A stretch of 64,000 bases of DNA, taken from NCBI RefSeq assembly GCF_014640635.1, contig NZ_BMHI01000002.1, positions 372,001 through 436,000 on the forward strand, written 5' to 3'. The position numbers were made by a program, and so were the translations under genes. Below are positions 16,412 to 25,848 of this stretch, piece by piece. Position 1 is the first letter of the stretch; each line of letters starts with the position of its first letter. A model generated the notes under the pieces. That model was given only the letters and a program-made list of their open reading frames with translations. It was not told where the DNA came from and ran no database searches. The DNA is from Flexivirga endophytica. Lineage in GTDB: Bacteria; Actinomycetota; Actinomycetes; Actinomycetales; Dermatophilaceae.

Positions 16412-16429
16412 TGTCTCAGATATGAGACA
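16412..16429. promoter_or_regulatory. Operator palindrome of the hut divergon
   Basis: TGTCTCA-gata-TGAGACA, perfect 7-base arms with a 4-base spacer. It is the only strong palindrome in the 72-bp gap between the IclR gene and hutH. It is the natural binding site for the IclR regulator acting in both directions. Confidence 0.7.
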
Positions 16430-16474
16430 GAAAGGCCCGATCGCCGCTATCAGTGCATCGCAGGTGGGTATTGC

Positions 16475-18025
16475 ATGGATCATATGAGCGAATCCGTAGT
16501 TGTTGGTCTCGGCGCCCTCTCCATCGCCGATGTCGTCGCCGTCGCCCGCCACGGAGCGCGGGTGGAGGTGTCCGAAGAGGCACTGGCGGAGGTCGCGCGC
16601 AGCCGATCGATCATCGAGCAGCTGGCCGATGACCCCATTCCGCACTACGGCGTCTCCACCGGTTTCGGGGCGTTGGCGACCAAGCACATCCCGGTCGAGT
16701 CGCGCGCCCAACTGCAGCGCTCGCTGGTGCGCTCGCACGCCGCCGGTTCCGGCCCCGAGGTCGAGCGCGAGGTGGTGCGCGCACTGATGCTGCTGCGCAT
16801 CAGCACCCTGGCGACCGGTCGCACGGGCGTCCGCCCGGAGGTCCTGGAGACGTATGTCGGGATGCTCAACGCCGGCATCTCGCCCTGTGTCCGGGAGTAC
16901 GGCTCGCTCGGTTGCTCCGGTGACCTGGCGCCGCTGGCCCACTGTGCACTTGCTCTGATGGGCGAGGGCGAGGTCCGGAACGCCGACGGCGAGCAGCAGA
17001 CCGCCGACGAAGCGCTCGCGGCCGCCGGCCTGACGCCGGTCGAGCTGCGCGAGAAGGAAGGCCTGGCGCTGATCAACGGCACCGACGGCATGCTCGGCAT
17101 GCTCTGCCTGGCGATCACCGACCTGACCGCGCTGACCAAGGTCGCCGACATCACTGCGGCTATGTCGGTCGAGGGCCTGCTCGGCACCGATGACGTCTTC
17201 GCCGCCGACCTGCACGAGCTGCGCCCGCAGCGCGGCCAGGGCGACAGCGCCGCAAACCTGCGGAACCTGTTGAAGGACAGCGAGATCCGCGAGAGCCACC
17301 GTGACCCCGCGGCGTGCACGCGCGTCCAGGACGCCTACTCGTTGCGTTGCTCGCCGCAGGTGGCCGGCGGCGCACGCGACACGATCGCGCACGCCACGAG
17401 TGTCGCCGACGCCGAGCTGGCGTCAGCCGTCGACAATCCCGTCGTCACCAAGGACGGCCGCGTCGAGTCCAACGGCAACTTCCACGGCGCACCCGTCGCC
17501 TACGTGCTGGACTTCCTCGCCATCGTGACGGCCGATTTGGCCAGCATCAGTGAGCGTCGCACCGATCGCTTCCTCGACGTGGCGCGCAGCAACGGTCTCC
17601 CGCCCTTCCTGGCCGACGACCCCGGTGTCGACTCCGGCCACATGATCGCCCAATACACCCAGGCGGCAATCGTTTCCGAGTTGAAGCGGCTCGCGAACCC
17701 AGCGTCTGTCGACTCGATCCCCTCGAGCGCGATGCAGGAGGACCACGTCTCGATGGGTTGGTCCGCGGCACGCAAGCTGCGCCGTTCGGTGGACGGGCTG
17801 CGCCGCGTGCTCGCGGTCGAGTTGCTCACCGCCGCCCGTGGCATCCGGCTGCGCGAGCCGCTCCGGCCCGGGCCCGCGACAGCTGCCGTCATCGACGCAC
17901 TGCCGAACATCGGCGTCCCCGGCCCGGACCGCTACCTCGCCCCGGAGATCGAGCAGGCGGTCGAGTTCGTGAGCAGTGGCAGCGCCCTCGCTGCAGCGGA
18001 GAAGGTCACCGGGGTGTTGCGGTGA
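16475..18025 (+). CDS. hutH: Histidine ammonia-lyase
   Basis: 516 residues; it deaminates L-histidine to urocanate, the first step of histidine degradation. The segment SLGCSGDLAPLAH supplies the cyclised MIO cofactor from Cys147-Ser148-Gly149. Most family members have Ala-Ser-Gly here. Other family signatures are YGVSTGFGALA and a C-terminal SMGWSAARKLR. AGGTGGG lies 6 nt before ATG 16475; a second ATG at 16484 is possible. It is the first gene of the hut operon, 72 bp from the divergent IclR regulator. Confidence 0.95.
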   Translation: MDHMSESVVVGLGALSIADVVAVARHGARVEVSEEALAEVARSRSIIEQLADDPIPHYGVSTGFGALATKHIPVESRAQLQRSLVRSHAAGSGPEVEREVVRALMLLRISTLATGRTGVRPEVLETYVGMLNAGISPCVREYGSLGCSGDLAPLAHCALALMGEGEVRNADGEQQTADEALAAAGLTPVELREKEGLALINGTDGMLGMLCLAITDLTALTKVADITAAMSVEGLLGTDDVFAADLHELRPQRGQGDSAANLRNLLKDSEIRESHRDPAACTRVQDAYSLRCSPQVAGGARDTIAHATSVADAELASAVDNPVVTKDGRVESNGNFHGAPVAYVLDFLAIVTADLASISERRTDRFLDVARSNGLPPFLADDPGVDSGHMIAQYTQAAIVSELKRLANPASVDSIPSSAMQEDHVSMGWSAARKLRRSVDGLRRVLAVELLTAARGIRLREPLRPGPATAAVIDALPNIGVPGPDRYLAPEIEQAVEFVSSGSALAAAEKVTGVLR

Positions 18026-18033
18026 GGCGGTCC

Positions 18034-18096
18034 GGTCTCGATACGCCTCGCCTAGCGGCTCGGCTACTCGACCCGCAATAGCTCCGCTACTCGACC
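18034..18096. repeat. Dispersed repeat, family A, intergenic copy
   Basis: Begins GGTCTCGATACG and ends CTACTCGACC, with a second truncated CTACTCGACC end at 18087-18096. This is the inverse orientation of the copies at 21234, 28706 and 59872. It occupies most of the gap between hutH and hutU, and its inverted ends could form a hairpin within the operon transcript. Confidence 0.7.
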
Positions 18097-18133
18097 AGCT
18101 TGAACTGACTGACAACGAAAGGATCTGACGATC

Positions 18134-19789
18134 ATGGAAGGTGCACGTCCCGTCCGCGCCCCGCGCGGCACCAAGCTCACCGCACAGTCCTGGGCGGCCG
18201 AGGCCCCGATGCGCATGCTGATGAACAACCTCGACCCGGAGGTTGCGGAGCACCCCGACGAGCTCGTTGTGTATGGCGGCACCGGCCGTGCGGCCCGTGA
18301 CTGGCGGTCCTTCGACGCGATGGTCCGCACGCTGGAGAAGCTGAAGGCCGACGAGACGATGCTGGTGCAGTCCGGCCGTCCGGTGGGCGTCATGCAGACC
18401 CACGAATGGGCACCGCGTGTGCTGATCGCCAACTCCAATCTCGTTCCGGACTGGGCGAATTGGCCCGAGTTCCGTCGCCTGGAGCAGTTGGGTCTGACGA
18501 TGTACGGCCAGATGACCGCGGGTTCCTGGATCTACATCGGCACCCAGGGCATCGTGCAGGGCACCTACGAGACCTTCGCGGCGGTTGCCGAGAAGCGCTT
18601 CGGCGGCACCCTCGCGGGCACCCTGACGTTGACCGGCGGTTGCGGTGGCATGGGTGGCGCCCAGCCGCTCGCGGTCACGATGAACGACGGTGCGTGCCTG
18701 ATCGTCGACGTCGACGAGTCGCGGCTGCGCCGCCGGGTCGACCACCGCTACCTCGACGAGGTAGCGGACAACCTGGACGACGCGATCGACAAGGCCGTCG
18801 CCGCGAAGAACGACCGTCGTGCCTGGTCGGTCGGTGTCGTCGGCAACGCGGCCGAGATCTACCCCGAGCTGCTGCGGCGTGGTGTGCCGATCGACATTGT
18901 CACCGACCAGACCAGCGCTCACGACCCGCTTTCCTATCTGCCCGAAGGCATTTCGCCGGACGACTGGCACGACTACGCGGACAAGAAGCCGGAGGAGTTC
19001 ACCGACCGCGCCCGCGAATCCATGGCCAAGCACGTGCAGGCGATGGTGGAGTTCCAGGACGGCGGCGCCGAGGTCTTCGACTACGGCAACTCGATCCGCG
19101 ACGAAGCCCGACTGGGTGGCTACGACCGCGCCTTCGAGTTCCCCGGGTTCGTCCCGGCATACATCCGCCCGCTGTTCTGCGAGGGCAAGGGCCCGTTCCG
19201 CTGGGCGGCGCTCTCGGGTGACCCGAAGGACATCTACGCGACCGACAAGGCCGTGATGGACCTCTTCCCGGACAACGACCGGTTGCAGAAGTGGATGCGC
19301 GGCGCCCGCGAGAAGATCGCCTTCCAGGGCTTGCCGGCCCGCATCTGCTGGCTCGGCTACGGCGAGCGTGACAAGGCAGGCCTGGCGATCAACGACCTCG
19401 TCGCGAGCGGAGAGGTAAGCGCGCCGATCGTCATCGGACGCGACCACCTGGACTGCGGGTCGGTCGCCTCGCCATACCGCGAAACCGAAGCGATGGCAGA
19501 CGGATCCGACGCGATCGCCGACTGGCCACTGCTCAACGCGTTGGTCAATACCAGCTCCGGTGCGAGCTGGGTGTCCATCCACCACGGTGGCGGCGTCGGC
19601 ATCGGCCGGTCCATCCACGCGGGTCAGGTGTCCCTGGCGGACGGCACGCCGCTGGCCGCGCAGAAGCTGGCGCGAGTGCTGAGCAACGACCCGGGCATGG
19701 GTGTCATCCGGCACGTCGACGCGGGCTACGAGCGCGCCGAGGACGTGGCAGCCGAACGCGGCGTGCGCGTCCCGATGCAGGAGGGTTGA
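18134..19789 (+). CDS. hutU: Urocanate hydratase
   Basis: 551 residues, the usual length. It converts urocanate to 4-imidazolone-5-propionate using tightly bound NAD+. Recognisable family segments are [14 protein letters not shown] (NAD-binding glycine-rich region, about 170), [13 protein letters not shown] and the C-terminal [17 protein letters not shown]. It is the second gene of the hut operon and is separated from hutH by a dispersed repeat. It is followed within 6 bp by the permease, suggesting a single transcript. Confidence 0.96.
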   Translation: MEGARPVRAPRGTKLTAQSWAAEAPMRMLMNNLDPEVAEHPDELVVYGGTGRAARDWRSFDAMVRTLEKLKADETMLVQSGRPVGVMQTHEWAPRVLIANSNLVPDWANWPEFRRLEQLGLTMYGQMTAGSWIYIGTQGIVQGTYETFAAVAEKRFGGTLAGTLTLTGGCGGMGGAQPLAVTMNDGACLIVDVDESRLRRRVDHRYLDEVADNLDDAIDKAVAAKNDRRAWSVGVVGNAAEIYPELLRRGVPIDIVTDQTSAHDPLSYLPEGISPDDWHDYADKKPEEFTDRARESMAKHVQAMVEFQDGGAEVFDYGNSIRDEARLGGYDRAFEFPGFVPAYIRPLFCEGKGPFRWAALSGDPKDIYATDKAVMDLFPDNDRLQKWMRGAREKIAFQGLPARICWLGYGERDKAGLAINDLVASGEVSAPIVIGRDHLDCGSVASPYRETEAMADGSDAIADWPLLNALVNTSSGASWVSIHHGGGVGIGRSIHAGQVSLADGTPLAAQKLARVLSNDPGMGVIRHVDAGYERAEDVAAERGVRVPMQEG

Positions 19790-19794
19790 GGCCA

Positions 19795-21219
19795 GTGGCG
19801 GCCGGCGGCGGTCAGTGGGAGAAGCGCAGCATCGAGGTGGTGCCCGCCAACGAGCGGCACGGCTCTCCGATCAACCAGTTCACGCTGTGGTTCGGCGCGA
19901 ACATGCAGATCACCGCGGTCGTCGACGGGGCGCTCGCCGTGGTCTTCGGGGCCGACGCGATGTGGGCGATCATCGGCCTGCTGATCGGCAACCTGCTCGG
20001 TGGTGCAGTCATGGCGCTGCACTCCGCGCAGGGTCCGCACCTCGGTCTGCCGCAGATGATCAGCAGCCGTGCGCAGTTCGGCGTGCTCGGCGCCGCGCTG
20101 CCGCTGGTGCTCGTGGTGATCATGTATCTCGGCTTCGCCGCCACGGGCACGGTGCTCTCCGGGCAGGCGATCAACAAGATCCTGCACGTCGATGCGAAGC
20201 CGGTGGGGATCATCATCTTCGGTGTCCTGACCTTCATCGTGGCAGCGTTCGGCTACCGCTGGATCCACAAATTGGGTCGTCTGGCAACGGTGCTCGGCTT
20301 CTTCGGCTTCGCGTATCTCACCTTCCGGGTCTTCCACGAGAACAGCGCGCACACCCTCTTCGGCTCGCCGCACTTCGACGGCGCGCCGTTCCTGCTGGCG
20401 ATCGCCCTGGGTGCCGGCTGGCAGCTGACCTTCGGCCCGTATGTCGCCGACTACTCGCGCTATCTGCCGCGAAACACCACTATTTCCAGCACTTTCTGGG
20501 CGACCCTCGGCGGCAGCGTGATCGGCTCGATGTGGTCGATGACCCTCGGAGCACTGATCGCGTCGATCCCGAAGTCGACCTTCCTGGACAACCAGGTCGG
20601 ATTCGTCGGTGACCTCGCCGGTGGTGGCGCAATCGCGTTCGTGATCTACATCGTCATCGTCGTCGGGAAGTTGACCGTCAACACGCTGAATGCGTATGGC
20701 GGTTCGATGACCTTGCTCACGACCACAACGGCATTCACTCGTCGCGCAACGGTGCGTCCGGTCGTCCGGATCGCCTTCGTCTTCGGCTTCCTGGCCTGTT
20801 CGATCGTCGTCGCCCTCGCCGGCTCCGCGAATTTCCTGGACAACTTCAAGAACTTCGTCCTGTTGTTGCTGACCGTCTTCATCCCGTGGAGCGCGATCAA
20901 TCTGGTCGACTACTACCTGGTCTCCAAGGAGCGGGTCGACGTCCCGGCGCTGTACGACGAAACGGGTCGCTACGGGCGCTACAACGTGTGCGGGCTGGCG
21001 ACCTACGTGATCGGTGTGGTCGTGCAGATACCGTTCCTGTCGCAGAGTCTTTACACCGGACCGATCGCGAAATCACTTGATGGCGCTGACGTCTCCTGGA
21101 TCGTCGGCCTGGTCGTCACCTCGGTCGTCTACTACCCGTGGGCGCGTGCCACCAGCCGGCCGCCGGAGCGGACCATCCTGCCCGACGACCTCGAGGAGTT
21201 GGAGGAGGAACTCGTATGA
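19795..21219 (+). CDS. NCS1-family permease in hut operon
   Basis: 474 residues, twelve predicted membrane helices, of the nucleobase:cation symporter-1 (cytosine/purine/allantoin permease) family. NERHGSPINQFTLWFGANMQ is the conserved opening, and FGPYVADYSRYLP lies in the middle. Within a hut operon the cargo is most likely histidine or urocanate rather than a nucleobase; this is inferred from context. GTG 19795 has AGGAGG 10 nt upstream at the end of hutU. The stop overlaps the next gene's start (ATGA), so translation is coupled. Confidence 0.85.
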   Translation: MAAGGGQWEKRSIEVVPANERHGSPINQFTLWFGANMQITAVVDGALAVVFGADAMWAIIGLLIGNLLGGAVMALHSAQGPHLGLPQMISSRAQFGVLGAALPLVLVVIMYLGFAATGTVLSGQAINKILHVDAKPVGIIIFGVLTFIVAAFGYRWIHKLGRLATVLGFFGFAYLTFRVFHENSAHTLFGSPHFDGAPFLLAIALGAGWQLTFGPYVADYSRYLPRNTTISSTFWATLGGSVIGSMWSMTLGALIASIPKSTFLDNQVGFVGDLAGGGAIAFVIYIVIVVGKLTVNTLNAYGGSMTLLTTTTAFTRRATVRPVVRIAFVFGFLACSIVVALAGSANFLDNFKNFVLLLLTVFIPWSAINLVDYYLVSKERVDVPALYDETGRYGRYNVCGLATYVIGVVVQIPFLSQSLYTGPIAKSLDGADVSWIVGLVVTSVVYYPWARATSRPPERTILPDDLEELEEELV

Positions 21220-22493
21220 CGGACTCACACGCTGGTCGAGTGCCGGGGGAGCGAAGCGGAGGAGGTGTATCGAGACCAAGTGCCGCAGGAACTTCGGCCA
21301 GCTTCGACCGGATGTGGGCGGACCTCGACCCGGTGGGCCGTGCGTCCTCCGGCGGCTACCGGCGCTTCGCCTGGACCGCGGAGGACCACACACTGCGTGA
21401 GTGGTTCGCGGCCGAGTGCGCCGGTCGCGGGCTCGATCTGGTCGAGGACCGGATGGGCAACCAGTGGGCGTGGTGGGGCGACCCGGACACCGACGGACCC
21501 GGGGTCGTCGTCGGGTCACACCTGGACTCCGTGCCCGACGGTGGCGCGTACGACGGCCCCCTGGGCGTCGTCTCCGGACTCGCCGCCGTCGATGCGTTGC
21601 GGGAGAGGGGCTTCAAGCCCGAGCGTCCCATCGCCGTCGTCAACTTCGGTGACGAGGAGGGTGCACGATTCGGAGTGGCCTGCGCCGGCTCGCGGGTGAT
21701 CACCGGAGCCATGACCGCCGATCGCGCGCTGAGCCTCACCGATGCGGACGGCGTCACGATGGCCGAGGCGCTACGTCGCGCGGGCCGCACGCCGGACACG
21801 ATCGGGCGGGACCCCGACACCCTGCGCCGCATCGGGCAGTTCGTCGAGTTGCACGTGGAACAGGGACGGGCGCTGGCCGACCTCGATCCGACGACCTCCG
21901 CCGTGGCCATCGGCACCGACATCTGGCCGCACGGTCGCTGGCGGATCGACCTGCCCGGCACGGCGAACCACGCCGGGACGACGGCATTGGCCGACCGGCA
22001 GGACGCGATGATGTCCGCCGCCGAGGTCGTGCTCGCCGCACGATCGGCCGCTGCGACCAACGGCTGCGTCGCCACCACCGGCAAGATCTCGGTCGAGCCG
22101 GGCGGGGTGAACGCCATACCGTCGCACGTGACGCTATGGCTCGATGCACGTGGTTCGGACCAGAACGCCGTGCACACAACGGTTTCCGCGATCGCGGACG
22201 CTACGCGCCGGTTCGGCGGCACCCTCTCCGAGGAGTCCTGGACCGAGACGACCCGCTTCGACGACGACCTGTCCGGTCGGCTCCGCGACATCCTCGGCGA
22301 GCAGACACCGATGCTCGGCACCGGTGCCGGCCACGACGCCGGGGTGCTCGCGACTGCAGGAGTGTCCACCTCGATGCTCTTCGTCCGCAACCCGACCGGT
22401 GTGTCCCACTCCCCGGAGGAGTTCGCCGAGCGTGACGACTGCCTGCGTGGTGTCGACGCTCTCGCGACCGTCGTGGAGGAGCTCTCCTCATGA
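21216..22493 (+). CDS. M20-family amidohydrolase (allantoate amidohydrolase-like), candidate N-formylglutamate hydrolase
   Basis: 425 residues of the hydantoinase/carbamoylase branch of M20 metallopeptidases. Metal-binding segments are GSHLDSVPDGGAYDGPLG (about 99-116), GDEEGARF (about 148), FVELHVEQG (about 209) and a late SHSPEE. NHAGTTALADR belongs to the dimerisation lid. These enzymes hydrolyse N-carbamoyl or ureido groups using two metals. In this hut operon the classical HutG types are missing, so release of glutamate from N-formylglutamate is the likely task (inference). Residues ~7-21 are encoded by a dispersed repeat, giving an unconserved N-terminus. Confidence 0.82.
   Translation: MTDSHAGRVPGERSGGGVSRPSAAGTSASFDRMWADLDPVGRASSGGYRRFAWTAEDHTLREWFAAECAGRGLDLVEDRMGNQWAWWGDPDTDGPGVVVGSHLDSVPDGGAYDGPLGVVSGLAAVDALRERGFKPERPIAVVNFGDEEGARFGVACAGSRVITGAMTADRALSLTDADGVTMAEALRRAGRTPDTIGRDPDTLRRIGQFVELHVEQGRALADLDPTTSAVAIGTDIWPHGRWRIDLPGTANHAGTTALADRQDAMMSAAEVVLAARSAAATNGCVATTGKISVEPGGVNAIPSHVTLWLDARGSDQNAVHTTVSAIADATRRFGGTLSEESWTETTRFDDDLSGRLRDILGEQTPMLGTGAGHDAGVLATAGVSTSMLFVRNPTGVSHSPEEFAERDDCLRGVDALATVVEELSS
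21234..21277 (+). repeat. Dispersed repeat, family A, inside the M20 amidohydrolase gene
   Basis: Begins GGTCGAGTGCCGGGGGAGCG and ends GTATCGAGACC, matching the copies at 18034 (inverse), 28706 and 59872. It starts 18 bases into the coding sequence and is read in frame, giving the N-terminal residues RVPGERSGGGVSRP. Confidence 0.75.
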
Positions 22494-22524
22494 GCATCCG
22501 CCGGACACTTCGCGGGGACCACGC

Positions 22525-23850
22525 ATGACGACCTACTGGGCCGAATATGCGCTGCTGCCCGACGGAGTGGCACGCGACGTCCTGTTCCGCATCGAGGGTG
22601 ACGTGTTCGACGCGGTCGAGGCGGGCCGGTCGCAGGGCGACGCGCACCGCTTGCCCGGAGTCGTGCTCCCGGGCTTCGCGAACACGCACAGTCACGCGTT
22701 CCACCGCGCGCTGCGCGGCCGCACCCACGCCGGCGGCGGCACGTTCTGGACCTGGCGCGAGGTCATGTATGACGCCGCGCGCCGACTCGACCCGGACAAC
22801 TACCTCGCGTTGGCCAGGGTGACCTACGCGGAGATGGCGCTGTCCGGGATCACCAGTGTCGGAGAGTTCCACTACGTGCACCACACGCCGGACGGCACGC
22901 CATACGCCGATCCGAACGCGATGGGGGAGGCGCTGCAGCAAGCCGCCAGGGAGGCAGGTGTGCGACTGACGCTGCTCGACACCTGTTATCTCGCAGGGGG
23001 TTTGACCGCGGACGGTCATCAACCACTCGCGCCGGAGCAGCGCCGTTTCGGCGACGGCGACGTCTCGTCGTGGGCGCGCCGCGTCTCCTACCTGCAGCCG
23101 GACGGCACCAACCTGGTCGGCACCGCGATCCACTCTGTGCGGGCGGTGCCGCGTGAGCAACTGCGCGAGCTCGTCCACTACGTGTCGAACGGCCAGACCG
23201 CACAGGTGATGCACGCGCACGTCTCCGAGCAGCCCGCGGAGAACGAAGCGGCGCAGGCCTTCTACGGGATGACTCCGGTGCAGCTGCTGGCCGACGCTGG
23301 TGCCGTCGGCCCGAATTTCAGCGCCGTGCACGCTACCCACCTCACACCCGACGACATCGCAACCCTCGGTCGCGCAAGGGCCGTCGCGGCCTTCTGCCCG
23401 ACGACCGAGCGCGACCTCGCCGACGGCATCGGCCCGGCACGTGAATTACTCGACGCCGGAGTGCGATTGAGCCTTGGATCCGATCAGCATGCAGTGATCG
23501 ACATGTTCGAGGAAGTGCGCGGTGTCGAGTCACACGAGCGGCTGCGCACGCTGCAGCGTGGCCGGCTCTCGCAGCCTGAACTGCTCGCCGCAGCCTCCGC
23601 GCATGCGACGATCGGCTGGCACGGTGCGGGCTCGCTGCAGGCGGGCGCGAAGGCGGACCTCGTTGCAGTCGACCTCGAATCACCCCGAACCGCAGGCATA
23701 CCGGCCGAGTTCGTGCTCACGGCGGCCACCGCCGCCGACGTCACGGACGTGATCCGTGACGGAGAAGCGGTGGTCACCGACCGCCGGCATCGGCTCGGCG
23801 ACGTCGGTCGACTGTTGACCGAAGCCATCGACACCCTCTGGGAGAACTGA
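22525..23850 (+). CDS. hutF: Formimidoylglutamate deiminase
   Basis: 441 residues of the amidohydrolase superfamily. Metal ligands lie in [14 protein letters not shown] (about 54-67), HAHVSEQ (about 232) and HATHLTPDD (about 270); the catalytic Asp lies in LGSDQHA (about 318). HutF removes ammonia from N-formimino-L-glutamate to give N-formyl-L-glutamate. This makes the pathway the five-step version that needs a later deformylase. The ATG follows a 31-bp gap that contains a fragment of repeat family B (ACTTCGCGGGGACC). Its stop overlaps the start of hutI. Confidence 0.93.
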   Translation: MTTYWAEYALLPDGVARDVLFRIEGDVFDAVEAGRSQGDAHRLPGVVLPGFANTHSHAFHRALRGRTHAGGGTFWTWREVMYDAARRLDPDNYLALARVTYAEMALSGITSVGEFHYVHHTPDGTPYADPNAMGEALQQAAREAGVRLTLLDTCYLAGGLTADGHQPLAPEQRRFGDGDVSSWARRVSYLQPDGTNLVGTAIHSVRAVPREQLRELVHYVSNGQTAQVMHAHVSEQPAENEAAQAFYGMTPVQLLADAGAVGPNFSAVHATHLTPDDIATLGRARAVAAFCPTTERDLADGIGPARELLDAGVRLSLGSDQHAVIDMFEEVRGVESHERLRTLQRGRLSQPELLAAASAHATIGWHGAGSLQAGAKADLVAVDLESPRTAGIPAEFVLTAATAADVTDVIRDGEAVVTDRRHRLGDVGRLLTEAIDTLWEN

Positions 23851-25031
23851 TGAGCACCACTGCCATCACCGGCATCAGCGAACTCGTCACCAACGACGCA
23901 ACGCATCCCGATGGCGACGGTTCGCCGCTCGGTCTGATCCCGGACGCCTCGGTCGTCGTCGCGGACGGCCGCATCGAGTGGGTGGGCCGCCGTGAAGAGC
24001 TCACCGCCACCGACGACCGACGGGACCTCGGCGGGCGCGCCGTCATACCGTGTTTCGTGGACAGCCACAGTCACCTGGTCTTCGCCGGTGATCGCTCGGC
24101 GGAGTTCGCGGCCCGGATGACCGGTGAGCCGTATGACGGCGGCGGCATCGCCGTGTCGATGAAAGCGACCCGGGCCGCCACCGACGACGAGCTGCGCGCA
24201 CTGGTCGCACGTCGGGTCGAGGAGATGCACGCGCAGGGCACCGGCGTCGTCGAGATCAAGAGCGGCTACGGGCTCGATGCCCACAACGAAGCACGCGCTT
24301 TGCGGATTGCCCGCGAATTCACCGACGAGACAACGTTCCTCGGCGCACACGTGGTCCCGCCGGAGTTTCGCGACAGCTACACCGGTCGCAACGACTACGT
24401 CGAGCTGGTCTGTGGAGACATGCTGGCTGCGTGCGCGCCATACGCTCGGTGGATCGATGTCTTCTGCGAGCCCAACAGCGCCTTCGCGTTCACCGGTGAG
24501 GAGTCCGAGCGCGTGCTGCGTGCCGGTGCGGCAGCGGGTCTGGAGCTGCGCGTCCACGGAAATCAACTGGGCCACGGCCCCGGTGCGCAGCTGGCCGTCG
24601 CACTCGACGCGGCAAGCGTCGACCACTGCACATACCTGTCCGACGACGACGTCGACGCATTGGCCGGATCGTCAACGGTGGCAACGTTGTTGCCCGGTGT
24701 GGAGTTCTCGACGAAGTCGCCCTACCCGGACGCGCGCCGGCTGATCGATGCCGGTGTCAGCCTGGCCCTCGCCAGCGACTGCAACCCGGGCACGTGCTAC
24801 TCCAGCTCGATCCCGTTCGCGATCGCAGTCGCGGTCCGCGACATGGGTATGACGCCCGCCGAAGCACTGCACGCGGCGACTGCAGGCGCGGCCAAATCGC
24901 TGCGCCGCAACGACATCGGCGTCATCCGAGCGGGTGCGCGCGCAGAGCTCACCACGCTGGACGCGCCGTCATACCTGCACCTGGCCTATCGGCCCGGCGT
25001 ACCGATCGCGTCGGCTCTGCGCTTCCCGTGA
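23850..25031 (+). CDS. hutI: Imidazolonepropionase
   Basis: 393 residues of the amidohydrolase superfamily. Zinc-binding [16 protein letters not shown] (about 71-86) is followed by KSGYGLD, the His pair of the barrel (HVVPPEF; HGNQLG) and the Asp in LASDCNPG (about 312). It hydrolyses 4-imidazolone-5-propionate to N-formiminoglutamate, the step between HutU and HutF. Its ATG overlaps the hutF stop (TGATG), so the pair is coupled. It is the last gene of the hut operon; a convergent lipoprotein ends seven bases downstream. Confidence 0.95.
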   Translation: MSTTAITGISELVTNDATHPDGDGSPLGLIPDASVVVADGRIEWVGRREELTATDDRRDLGGRAVIPCFVDSHSHLVFAGDRSAEFAARMTGEPYDGGGIAVSMKATRAATDDELRALVARRVEEMHAQGTGVVEIKSGYGLDAHNEARALRIAREFTDETTFLGAHVVPPEFRDSYTGRNDYVELVCGDMLAACAPYARWIDVFCEPNSAFAFTGEESERVLRAGAAAGLELRVHGNQLGHGPGAQLAVALDAASVDHCTYLSDDDVDALAGSSTVATLLPGVEFSTKSPYPDARRLIDAGVSLALASDCNPGTCYSSSIPFAIAVAVRDMGMTPAEALHAATAGAAKSLRRNDIGVIRAGARAELTTLDAPSYLHLAYRPGVPIASALRFP

Positions 25032-25038
25032 GTGTTCG

Positions 25039-25782
25039 TCAGTAGTAGGTCTCTTCCGCAAGCCGCCCGCGCCACGCATTGAAGTCGGACGCCGAGACCT
25101 TCGTGAACGACTTCGCGGTGCTGCAGTAGCTGGTGTAGCTGAGCGCCAGATCGCCGTCGCGATAGGCAACGACCTGAGCCCTGGCCTTGCCGTAATCGAC
25201 ATACGCCGCAGCCATTTTCACCTGGCCGACGTCGTTGATGTGTCCGACGAAAGCAGTCATCTTGATGATGCTGTGGTTACGGTAGGCAGGCTTCGGCTTC
25301 CCGGGGAAGAGCGCCGAGTTTGCCTCAGCAGTGACCTCGAGCACGTCCCGCGCGGTCATCGGATTCTTGCCTCCGGCGCCGTCGAGTTGCCACAGCCGGA
25401 CGTAACAGCCCGGCTTGACGTGCCACTGCTGCAGGCCGTCCTGTTCCTTGGGGAGTTTCGTCCAGGACGGCGGGTCCGTGGGGATGCGCCAGATGAGATC
25501 CTTGGCCGGCTTGCCGGCCCGCCATGCCGCCCTGATCCGGGCCTTCTCCGCGGTGTTGGCGGCTGCGGATGTCGTTGCCACACCGGAGGGCGCGCTCGTC
25601 GGGACGGCGGTGGTCGGAGTCGCGCTCGTTGCTGATGCGCTCGGTGTCGTCGCGATGGCCGTCGGAGTCATCAGCCCACTCGACGCGTGGTCGGCGCATC
25701 CGGCCACGGACACACCCAGCGCACCCGCCACCACGGCGCCGACGGTGACGACGGGTCTCTGGTGGCCGCCCCAGCTGTTCAC
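25039..25782 (-). CDS. Lipoprotein, paralogue of the adjacent gene
   Basis: 247 residues. GTG 25782 is chosen because it aligns with the start of the neighbouring paralogue and the same WGG residues follow. The signal peptide ends in VSVAGC, a plausible lipobox. A Thr/Ala/Pro linker (about 35-80) precedes a globular domain of ~165 residues. That domain contains KPAKDLIWRIPTDPPSW, three cysteines and AYVDYGKARAQVVAYRDGDLAL. The family is not recognised. The same domain in the next gene has KDLTWRYPAPPTSW and SLVDYGKIRSRIVAYRKGDYAL. Probably surface-anchored; function unknown. Confidence 0.75.
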   Translation of the reverse strand: MNSWGGHQRPVVTVGAVVAGALGVSVAGCADHASSGLMTPTAIATTPSASATSATPTTAVPTSAPSGVATTSAAANTAEKARIRAAWRAGKPAKDLIWRIPTDPPSWTKLPKEQDGLQQWHVKPGCYVRLWQLDGAGGKNPMTARDVLEVTAEANSALFPGKPKPAYRNHSIIKMTAFVGHINDVGQVKMAAAYVDYGKARAQVVAYRDGDLALSYTSYCSTAKSFTKVSASDFNAWRGRLAEETYY

Positions 25783-25848
25783 GGGACCGGAGACTACCGG
25801 CCGCGGCACCGCTCGCGGTGCCGCGGCGTCATACGAACGAGCGCCGAG

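Noticed and set aside
17423-19714. Minus-strand open frame of over 760 codons opposite hutH/hutU
   Set aside because: His- and Arg-rich shadow of two clear hut genes; no recognisable domain.
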